A stretch of DNA of 18,003 nt from NCBI GenBank assembly GCA_020429545.1, contig JAGQLF010000016.1:1-18003 (forward strand), in the 5' to 3' direction. Position numbers and translations under genes: made by a program. This DNA is from Candidatus Dojkabacteria bacterium (lineage in GTDB: Bacteria > Patescibacteriota > Dojkabacteria > J137). The notes beneath the pieces were generated by a model. That model ran no database searches and had not been told where the DNA came from. It saw nothing but the letters and a program-made list of their open reading frames with translations. Positions 1-7,100 of this stretch are shown piece by piece. Within the stretch, counting starts at the first letter, position 1. Every line of letters starts with the position of its first letter.

Positions 1-490
1 CTCCATTACTTACACATGCTGTTGTTCCCCAGTCTGCACTCCCACTTACTGCTGCGTTACATATGCTATTGATATCTAATGTAAATACTCCTTCTGTATC
101 TCCTATCTCTACATTTGCGTGTTCTTCTTCAAACAACAGATTTCCTCCGCTTGCTGCGTCATATATTCTTACTCTAAAGTCACATGTATCTGCTCCTCCT
201 GCTACGCATGATGGGTCTCCTGTTACTACATTTGTCCCGTCTGTTTTGTTTACTATCTTTCCACTGAAGTTTACTGTTCTTGTTCCTGCTTCTATGTTTA
301 ATATTCTATACACTAAGCCCAGATTTGTCAGAATGAAAAGTAATATTAGAATTAGTGCTACTAACAGTGCCAATAAAATACGTTCCCTTACCTCTAAAGA
401 ATTTAGCCACACAAAAACGGACGATTTATTTTTACGTCTAAACAAAGCATCGTCTTGTGGATGCGTTTTTATATCTTCTTCTTGGTACAT
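1..490 (-). CDS. Membrane-anchored surface protein, N-terminal part, cut by window edge
   Basis: The frame opens with ATG at 490 and runs off the left edge without a stop, giving 163 codons. Residues 1-37 are polar and charged (cytoplasmic). Residues 38-60 form one strong hydrophobic helix. From about residue 68 there is an extracellular-looking stretch with Asn-Gly/Thr-rich turns and paired cysteines (SCVAGG, DTCDF, ICNAA), including NFSGKIVNKTDG and FRVRIYDAASGG. This resembles the start of large beta-rich surface proteins of candidate-phylum bacteria, which is inference; no catalytic motif is visible. After the membrane helix codons become strongly A-ending (GTA, GGA, ACA), common in long repetitive surface proteins. 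It is the last leftward gene, after the beta-helix gene, and has its own possible promoter. Real gene: confident. Function: unknown. Confidence 0.75.
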   Translation of the reverse strand, partial: MYQEEDIKTHPQDDALFRRKNKSSVFVWLNSLEVRERILLALLVALILILLFILTNLGLVYRILNIEAGTRTVNFSGKIVNKTDGTNVVTGDPSCVAGGADTCDFRVRIYDAASGGNLLFEEEHANVEIGDTEGVFTLDINSICNAAVSGSADWGTTACVSNG

Positions 491-518
491 AATTTTTATT
501 CTTGTACCTACTACTATC

Positions 519-524
519 AGTATA
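519..524 (-). promoter_or_regulatory. Possible -10 box for the anchored surface protein
   Basis: TATACT on the minus strand lies 28 bases upstream of the ATG at 490, predicting a leader of about 20 nt. The -35 region is poor (TTATTT at 17 nt spacing), and no clear Shine-Dalgarno follows. Weak call. Confidence 0.3.
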
Positions 525-561
525 CTAGAGATTTAAATTGAAAATAAAGGAGTGGAAGTTT

Positions 562-2484
562 TTAAATATTGCAAGTAACTCCTGAATTGTATTTTTCAGC
601 GAATACTACTAAATCGATTATATTCAAAAAACAATCATCATTAGCTATATCTAAACTGCATGAAATATCCTCTTTTTTATAATTTTGAGCAAGTACTTTA
701 TAATCAGCTTCATCCACAAATTTATCATCATTATAATCCCCTATACATACAACGACCTGAGCACCTCCACCATTGTTATTTTCATCTGGTGGATTATCTT
801 CTCCCGAATTGCTACTTCCTACATGCTCTATGGCTCCAATATCTGTAACATTGCTTATAGTTCTCTTATTAATTGTTGTGTATGAGTTAGTTCCTTTATT
901 GATCGCAGGTGAGCTATCCAGCACACTAAAATTCTTTTGTGATTCATTGGTAAACAGAGGATCTGCATTAATCGAATTCTGATCAATACCTAGATTTTTA
1001 GCCACACCTTCTTTATAGGTACTAAAGTCAGAATACTGTTGATTTGTATCAACACTGCTTCCTAACATTAACGGAGTACCTGGTTGAAAATACAGATTAT
1101 AATCCACATATGTTTGCTTAGAAATCAATCCGTTGTTTAATAAGATTCCACCTTTTGCATTCTTGTATATTATATTATTAGCGATTATATTGTTGATATC
1201 GCTTGCAGAATGCATTCTTATTCCATATCTAGGAGCACTAGAACCATATCCATTATTAGCAAAAGTATTATTAATTACTACATTGTTTCCTGAATTAGTT
1301 GATGAAAACCCGCTGCCCATGTTGTCAAAAACTACATTGTTTATTGCCGTAATCCCAAATGGAGTATAGTCAGCTATAATTCCATTTCCATCGTTTGCAC
1401 TATAATCTATCTGGTCAGAAATTATATTAGAATCAATTACATTATCTGCGCCACCATCTGCAACACTTATTGCAGAAGCACCTGGATAATCCATACACTC
1501 TGAGTAGTAACCTCCAAATCTAAGCCTATTGTTTAGAACATAGCTGTTGTTACTTCCATTATTTATTCCAATATGTGTTAGTGCATTGTATTCTATAAGG
1601 TTATCTTCAATTTTTGTACCCTGTGCGAATCTCATCAGAAATATCCCAAATTTTAAATTGTAGAAAATATGGTTATCTATAACTTGCATATTGCTACTAC
1701 TAAAAGCATCTCCTGTATTTTTCCATGTATAGATTCCATTCATGTTGTTATGTAATTCATTATTTTTAACCGTAACATCAATCGATGCATCCCTTACTTG
1801 TACTCCAGCAGAGTGATATGACACATCATTGTTTGCAACAATAATATTACTAGAATTATGTATCGATATTCCCGCACTCCAATTGTTTAACCAGTAGTTT
1901 ACTGTATTAAGATAGGTAGGAAATTTTACAGAACACTTTTGTTGCCTAGTAGATGCACTTTCTTGACCTAAAATTATACCTACACTATTGTCATCTGCAT
2001 ATATATGATCAATTTTTTTTAACTCTTCGGGTAAGGTCTTTGGACCTATTACTGTTATTCCTTCTATATCTATCCATGAACTGTTTTGAACTTTTATGTA
2101 TTCGTAGATTGGTTTTTCGTTGTTATAAGCTTTAATCAGAATAGGGCTATTGTTTGTACCATTTCTCCCAGTGATTGTTATTTTTCCGGCATAAGAATGT
2201 CCTTTAAAATTATCTCCTCGTATCCAAATAGTGTCTCCAGGTCCTGCTTGTTGAGCTGCATAGCTCAAACTTAAAAATGGTGCATTTATAGTTCCTGCAT
2301 TTGAATCATTACCACTCAAAGAAACAAAATATTCTTTGCTAGCTTGAGCCATATTCAATGCTCCCAGCGTATTTTCAATATAAGTATTTTGTTGTGAGTT
2401 CAAAAGCGAGAACCAAACAACCATAAGGCAAATGAAAGCAGTGTAGAGTAGAGAGTTTTTTTTCCAAATTTTTAAGTATGCCAC
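562..2484 (-). CDS. Secreted right-handed parallel beta-helix protein with C-terminal dockerin-like domain
   Basis: 640 aa. The start is GTG at 2484; there is an in-frame stop 12 bases upstream and no ATG before residue 22. Residues 12-30 are a hydrophobic signal or anchor segment. From about residue 52, YFVSLSGNDSNAGT followed by PGDTIWIRG is the typical entry of pectate-lyase-like beta-helix proteins. Residues 70-550 repeat short strands with Asn ladders (VIDSNII, AINNVVF, VINNTFANN). A Gly/Asn/Pro linker (about 555-579) leads to residues 580-640, which hold two EF-hand-like loops (GDYNDDKFVDEAD and DIANDDCFLNIID) as in type I dockerins, plus four cysteines. Likely an exported polysaccharide-binding or cleaving protein. 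No catalytic residue can be assigned and no cohesin partner is visible. Terminators isolate it from rpsG. Confidence 0.85.
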   Translation of the reverse strand: MAYLKIWKKNSLLYTAFICLMVVWFSLLNSQQNTYIENTLGALNMAQASKEYFVSLSGNDSNAGTINAPFLSLSYAAQQAGPGDTIWIRGDNFKGHSYAGKITITGRNGTNNSPILIKAYNNEKPIYEYIKVQNSSWIDIEGITVIGPKTLPEELKKIDHIYADDNSVGIILGQESASTRQQKCSVKFPTYLNTVNYWLNNWSAGISIHNSSNIIVANNDVSYHSAGVQVRDASIDVTVKNNELHNNMNGIYTWKNTGDAFSSSNMQVIDNHIFYNLKFGIFLMRFAQGTKIEDNLIEYNALTHIGINNGSNNSYVLNNRLRFGGYYSECMDYPGASAISVADGGADNVIDSNIISDQIDYSANDGNGIIADYTPFGITAINNVVFDNMGSGFSSTNSGNNVVINNTFANNGYGSSAPRYGIRMHSASDINNIIANNIIYKNAKGGILLNNGLISKQTYVDYNLYFQPGTPLMLGSSVDTNQQYSDFSTYKEGVAKNLGIDQNSINADPLFTNESQKNFSVLDSSPAINKGTNSYTTINKRTISNVTDIGAIEHVGSSNSGEDNPPDENNNGGGAQVVVCIGDYNDDKFVDEADYKVLAQNYKKEDISCSLDIANDDCFLNIIDLVVFAEKYNSGVTCNI

Positions 2485-2492
2485 ACCTCTAA

Positions 2493-2519
2493 TTTATATA
2501 TATTTCGATAATTCTTCAA
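2493..2519 (-). promoter_or_regulatory. Candidate promoter for the beta-helix gene (possibly leaderless)
   Basis: On the minus strand TTGAAG (2514-2519) and TATAAA (2493-2498) are 15 nt apart. The -10 ends 8 nt before the GTG start, so transcription would begin at or next to the start codon. AGAGG also occurs there, but only 1 nt from the GTG, too close to act as a normal ribosome binding site. The short spacer keeps confidence moderate. Confidence 0.4.
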
Positions 2520-2529
2520 CTATATAACA

Positions 2530-2560
2530 AAAAAAAGAACGGAATTTCCGTTCTTTTTTT
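2530..2560 (-). terminator. Rho-independent terminator after rpsG
   Basis: GAACGGA (2537-2543) pairs with TCCGTTC (2547-2553) around a 3-nt loop, extended by seven A:T pairs on the outside. The A and T tracts make it able to work in both directions. It lies 16 nt beyond the rpsG stop and separates the ribosomal block from the beta-helix gene. Confidence 0.85.
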
Positions 2561-2576
2561 GCTTATACCAATTGAT

Positions 2577-3044
2577 TTAGGCAAATTGAGCAAATGCCTT
2601 ATTAGCATCAGCCATTTTCTTAACATCTTCTTTCTTTCTAATTGCATTACCTTCTTTGTTGAATGCATCTGCAAGCTCTCTTGCTAGAGATTTATAGAAT
2701 TCTGCACCACCTCTGTTTTTTCTTGCTGCTTCAATTATCCATCTTAGTGCCAGAGCTGTTTGTCTTCCTTCTGGAACTGGGACTGGAACTTGGTAGTTTG
2801 AACCACCAACTCTTCTTGATCTTACTTCTATCTTTGGTTTCACGTTTTCTATAGCAGTTTCAAGTGCTTCTAATGGTTTTGCTTTTGTTTTTGTAGCTAG
2901 CTCATCCATAGCTGAGTAAACTGATTTTCTTGCTACATGTTTTTTTCCATCCTGCATAATAAAATTAATTAGCTTTGTTACTAACTGACTATTATAGATT
3001 TCGTCAGCAGCAAGTTGTCTCTTTGGAGCTTGTTTTCCTCTCAT
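2577..3044 (-). CDS. rpsG: 30S ribosomal protein S7
   Basis: 155 aa, the normal length for S7. It nucleates assembly of the 3' major (head) domain of 16S rRNA and lies near the E site of the small subunit. Diagnostic stretches are NSQLVTKLINFIMQDGKK near the N-terminus, the central VRSRRVGGSNYQVPVPV, LALRWIIEAARKN, and the C-terminal MADANKAFAQF. The ATG at 3044 has no Shine-Dalgarno; the upstream bases are A-rich (CTAAATAACA). It is the last gene of the rpoB-rpoC-rpsL-(orf)-rpsG block, followed directly by a terminator; fusA, which usually follows rpsG, is absent. Confidence 0.98.
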   Translation of the reverse strand: MRGKQAPKRQLAADEIYNSQLVTKLINFIMQDGKKHVARKSVYSAMDELATKTKAKPLEALETAIENVKPKIEVRSRRVGGSNYQVPVPVPEGRQTALALRWIIEAARKNRGGAEFYKSLARELADAFNKEGNAIRKKEDVKKMADANKAFAQFA

Positions 3045-3051
3045 TGTTATT

Positions 3052-3079
3052 TAGTTGCTAGTTATTAGTTTCTAGTAAC
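3052..3079. repeat. Heptad array A (four 7-bp units)
   Basis: Four back-to-back 7-mers, each starting TAG: TAGTTGC, TAGTTAT, TAGTTTC, TAGTAAC. It fills most of the gap between the rpsG start and the 124-aa gene. Confidence 0.7.
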
Positions 3080-3097
3080 TGATTAATAAAATATAAA

Positions 3098-3472
3098 TTA
3101 ACTTTCTTGTGTATCAACAGTAACTTTTTGCCCATTGTAGTAAACTGTTCCGTCTTCTGTTACACCTATAAAATTTTCTTCATCTATACTTCTTATGCTT
3201 GTTGGTCTACATTCACGAATTATTTCAATCACTTCATCTGGGATTTTGTTTGCATCGACTGTTTCTACACTTCCAAGTGTTATAGATCCAGATCCATTTC
3301 TATCTACTTTCTGTCCATTAAAATATACATTCCCGTTTATCTCTACCAATAGATTATTTCTATTCATCCAACTCCTTATCCCATCTGCATTAGATTCAAT
3401 ATATTTTAGATTCGCTTTTAACCAACCATACCCTTGTCTTTTTTCTGCTCTTTCTCTTAAAAAATTCATCAT
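3098..3472 (-). CDS. Hypothetical protein between rpsL and rpsG, with a duplicated NGQKV motif
   Basis: 124 aa, not recognised. The N-terminal 40 residues are charged and probably helical (LRERAEKRQGYGWLKANL). Then NGNVYFNGQKV (residues 46-56) and DGTVYYNGQKV (107-117) repeat the same strand-turn motif 61 residues apart, suggesting two related small beta units around a central helix (DEVIEIIREC, about 79-88). There is no signal peptide or membrane segment, so it is probably cytoplasmic. It starts with two consecutive ATGs and no Shine-Dalgarno. It sits in a place where other bacteria have at most a short gap, but the strong terminator after rpsL lies upstream of it, so it may have its own promoter, perhaps shared with rpsG. 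A ribosome-related role is only a guess from position. Confidence 0.7.
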   Translation of the reverse strand: MMNFLRERAEKRQGYGWLKANLKYIESNADGIRSWMNRNNLLVEINGNVYFNGQKVDRNGSGSITLGSVETVDANKIPDEVIEIIRECRPTSIRSIDEENFIGVTEDGTVYYNGQKVTVDTQES

Positions 3473-3501
3473 TATATTAATTTATTACAAATTATCTTCT
3501 T

Positions 3502-3518
3502 GAGTAACTTAGTTACTC
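3502..3518. promoter_or_regulatory. 17-bp perfect palindrome upstream of the 124-aa gene
   Basis: GAGTAACT and AGTTACTC flank a single central base. It lies 30-46 bases upstream of the ATG at 3472 and just after the rpsL terminator. It could be an operator, a second small hairpin of the terminator, or a relic of the TTCGAGT repeat ends found elsewhere in the window. Confidence 0.35.
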
Positions 3519-3523
3519 GAAAT

Positions 3524-3555
3524 AAAAAAAGCTTATCTGTTAAGATAAGCTTTTT
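3524..3555 (-). terminator. Rho-independent terminator after rpsL
   Basis: GCTTATCT (3531-3538) pairs perfectly with AGATAAGC (3543-3550) around GTTA, extended outward by five A:T pairs, with T tracts on either strand. It should end the rpoB-rpoC-rpsL transcript and can work in both directions. Confidence 0.85.
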
Positions 3556-3606
3556 ACTTTCTTAACTGAATACTATTATTCTCCAGTCTAATTTAATTGT
3601 TAATGC

Positions 3607-3634
3607 CTAGGGGCTAGTAGCTCGTAGCTAGCAG
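3607..3634. repeat. Heptad array B
   Basis: Units CTAGGGG, CTAGTAG, CTCGTAG, CTAGCAG, then a decayed CTTATTT running into the rpsL stop. Seventeen bases (CTCGTAGCTAGCAGCTT) are identical to part of array D, 525 bp away on the other side of rpsL. Confidence 0.75.
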
Positions 3635-3635
3635 C

Positions 3636-4079
3636 TTATTTAGGTCTTTTATTTCCGTACTTACTTCTTGCCTGTCTTCTTGCCTCAACTGGTGATGCGT
3701 CATAAACACCTCTTACCACTTGATATCTTACTCCTGGAAGGTCAGGTTTTCTTCCTGCTTTAACTAGAACAACACTGTGCTCCTGTAAATTATGTCCTTC
3801 ACCTGGAATATATGCTGTTACAATTTGCTTGTTAGATAATCTTACTCTAGCAATTTTTCGAAGAGCAGAGTTAGGTTTTCTAGGAGTCATTGTTTTTACA
3901 GCAATACACACACCTCTCTTAAAAGGATTTGGTTTTCTATAAAATTTGTTTGTTACTCCATTGTAATTGAACTGAAGTGCTTTGTACTTAGTCTTTTGTG
4001 GAATAACAAGACCTTTATATCTAACGCTTCCTTTCTTAGGTTTTCTAGGCTTTCTTGTTAGTTGTGATATTCTTGCCAT
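3636..4079 (-). CDS. rpsL: 30S ribosomal protein S12, with N-terminal insertion and substituted streptomycin-site lysines
   Basis: 147 aa, against about 124 in E. coli. S12 sits at the decoding centre and controls accuracy. Core motifs are intact: KPNSALRK, YIPGEGHNLQEHSVV, DLPGVRYQVVRG, RSKYGNKRPK. About 24 extra residues lie between the N-terminal tail and RGVC (R55), rich in Lys, Tyr and Asn. Using that offset, R67 (in TPRKPNS) replaces E. coli K43 (Met counted as 1) and P112 (in GRKPDLPG) replaces K88. The Asp that RimO methylthiolates in other bacteria (E. coli D89) is kept as D113. K43R gives streptomycin resistance in several bacteria; the effect of Pro at 88 is inference. No clear Shine-Dalgarno (AGAAATT before the ATG). 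Heptad arrays flank it on both sides. Confidence 0.98.
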   Translation of the reverse strand: MARISQLTRKPRKPKKGSVRYKGLVIPQKTKYKALQFNYNGVTNKFYRKPNPFKRGVCIAVKTMTPRKPNSALRKIARVRLSNKQIVTAYIPGEGHNLQEHSVVLVKAGRKPDLPGVRYQVVRGVYDASPVEARRQARSKYGNKRPK

Positions 4080-4084
4080 AATTT

Positions 4085-4119
4085 CTAGTTGCTAGCCTCG
4101 AGCTTCGAGCTACTAGCTT
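4085..4119. repeat. Heptad array C (five units)
   Basis: CTAGTTG, CTAGCCT, CGAGCTT, CGAGCTA, CTAGCTT in exact 7-bp register, beginning 5 bases upstream of the rpsL start. CTCGAGCTTCGAG also gives it a small hairpin. Confidence 0.75.
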
Positions 4120-4145
4120 ATTTTAAACATAAATTATTTTTTCTT

Positions 4146-4173
4146 CTCGTAGCTAGCAGCTTGTGGCTAGTAG
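4146..4173. repeat. Heptad array D (four units)
   Basis: CTCGTAG, CTAGCAG, CTTGTGG, CTAGTAG, ending 3 bases from the rpoC stop. With array C it fills most of the rpoC-rpsL gap. Confidence 0.75.
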
Positions 4174-4176
4174 CTA

Positions 4177-7100
4177 TTAAAGTGCTTTATTTAAATTTGC
4201 TTTTACTGTTTCTTCGTTAGCGTTTATTGCTGCAACTTCTTCTTGTGTTTCTTCTATCTCATTACTATCTTGTTCTATTAATACTTTTCCTAATGGAACA
4301 GGACGACCAATTATAACATTCTCTTTCAATCCTCTCAAGTGGTCTACCTTTCCAATCAATGCTGCATCAGTTAGAACTCTAACTTGTTGTTCGAATGATG
4401 CTGCTGATAAGAAACTTTCAGTTCGAATAGCTGAATTTGTAACACCTAATAGAACTCTTTCATATTTAATTGTGTCTTTTTCTTGTTCTTTTAGTTCAAT
4501 ATTTTCTGCTTCGATTGTAAGCACATCCGCATGATCACCTGGTAAGTGAGTCTCGCTAGCTCCACTGTCATTAATCAAAACATATCTACTCATCTGTCTT
4601 GCTACAATTTCTAAATGTCTATCATCTACTTCCATTCCTTGAATTCCATAAACACTCTGTACGCCGTCAATAATATACCTCTGGGCAAATTCTATTTCTT
4701 TTAGTGATGCTAATTCTTTTGGATCAACAGAACCAAAAGTTAATTGATCTCCTTTTTTAACCATCTGTCCATCATGAACTAAAACATTTGACATTGAGTC
4801 TGTAGATTTTTCTATCTCTACATCTTTTTTTGCTTTTATTACAACTTTTCCATCTTCAAGCTTAACTTTACCTGTAAATGGTGCTCTTACTTCTGACTTA
4901 TCAGATTTCACTATCAACGTATCACCTGACTTAACTGAAGCCTTATCCTTAACAACTACCTCATCTTTATCACTGATACTAAATTCTTCTTCTTGTTCTA
5001 ACTTCGCTGTTAATCTCAAAATAATCTTTTTCTTATCTTCTATAATTGAAACCACACCATCCATATCTGCAAGTACTGCAAGTGCTTTAGGAGTTCTTGC
5101 TTCTAGTAGTTCTTCAACTCTAGGTAAACCTTGAGTAACATCAGATTTTTTAGCTCTAGCATCTGACTTACTCTTTAATGTAAGCTGAGTTGTCGGTTCT
5201 CCAAGTGCTTGAGCAGCTATTATTCCTACAGCCTCACCAATCGCTACAACCTTACCAGTTCCATTATCGTATCCATAACATTTTTGACATAAACCATGAG
5301 CTACCTTACATTTTAGAGGACTTCTAACATGTACCTTCTCAATTGACTCATCAGCACCAATTTGTTTTGCTGCATCAATAGTAATATCTTCACCTTTCTT
5401 TACTATTATATTTCCCTTTTTATCTTTTATATCACTTGCTGCAAATCTTCCTTTTACTCTGTTTTCAAAACTCATTTGCTTAGCGTTATCAATTCTAGAT
5501 ACCCAAATTCCTTCATCAGTATCACAATCTTCTATTTTGGTAATAATATCTTGAGACACATCAACCAGTCTTCTTGTTAGATATCCAGACTCAGCAGTCT
5601 TTAGTGCAACATCAGAGAATGATTTTCTAACCGCTTTTGAAGCTACAAAATATTCAAAATTATCTAAACCTTTCTCAAAGTTATTTTTCAATGGAAGACT
5701 AACAACATCTCCGTCCATGTTAGATACTGATCCTCTTACACCAGAAATTTGTTTTACCCATGAACTTACTGGAACTGCTCCGGAATTATCAAGATCAACA
5801 AGATTTATTGCCTCTTCTCGATTTTGTGCTAATTCCCAAACTCCATCTTGTATTTCATCTGTAAATTTAGACCATTCTGCAAGTTTCAATCTCTTTAATT
5901 CTTTTTGAGTAATCATTCCCTCGTAATATTCATCTAAAAGCTCTTTTTCTTTTTTCATGTATGCTTCTAACTTTTCGTCTGCAAGCTCTTTTGCTCCATA
6001 TCTAAATTCTCCCATTGAAATTGAGAATCCAAGCTCTGTTGCATAATCAAATCCTAGATCTTTAACAGCATCTAATACATCAATAGCAATGTCTTGCCCA
6101 TACTTTCTAAATAATTCAGAAGATAGTTCTGCAATATTTTTCTTTCCCATTGCTCGATTAATAAATTCGTGTCCTTCAGGCAAAATGTTATTAAATATTA
6201 CTCTACCTGCTGTTGTTACAATGATTCCATTATCTTTAAACAACTTTACTGGTTCATAAAATTTAACAACTCCCAACTTATATGCAGTGATAAGCTCATC
6301 GCTATTAGAGAATGCATGCTTTATATCTTTCTCATCTCCCTTCATTTGAGTTAGGAAATAGATTCCCATTGCCATATCCTTTGATACATTAACAATAGGT
6401 GTTGCATCTCGAAGAGCTAAGATATTATCTTTTGCAAACATTCGTTCTTTAACTTCTTTAACTGCATCATCTGATAATGGAAGGTGAACAGCCATTTGAT
6501 CTCCGTCAAAGTCGGCATTGAATCCTTGTACAACCATTGGGTGAAGTCTAATTGCGTTACCTTCAATAAGAATAGGGTAGAATGCTAGAATTGAATACCT
6601 GTGCAGTGATGGTGCTCGGTTTAGAAGCACAGGTCTATCTTTAATTACATCTTCTAGAATATCCCAAACCTCTGGATCTTTTGACTCAAAGATCATTTTT
6701 GCTCTTGTTGGATTAGCTGCATGTCCTCGCTCAATTAACTCTCTAATTACAAATGGTTTGAATAATTCAAGTGCAACATTCTTAGGCAATCCGCACTGGT
6801 CAAATCTTAGATCTGGTCCTGCAACAATAACTGCTCGTCCTGAGTAATCAACTCGTTTACCAAGTAGGTTTTGTCTAAATCTACCTTGCTTACCTCTAAG
6901 CATATCTGATAGAGATTTAAATGGCATTCCTCTTGTGTTAAGAGCTGGTGCTCCTGGTTTGTGATTATTATCTAATAGAGAATCTACTGATTCTTGTAGC
7001 ATTCTTTTCTCATTTCTTAGAATGATTTCTGGTGCTCCAAGATTAATTAGTCTTCTTAATCTATTATTTCTATTAATTACTCTTCTATATAAATCGTTTA

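Noticed and set aside
63..536. Rightward 157-codon frame at the left edge
   Set aside because: It is antisense to the partial anchored protein, whose frame has a clear membrane helix and cysteine pattern; the rightward product is Ser/Thr/Pro-rich noise.
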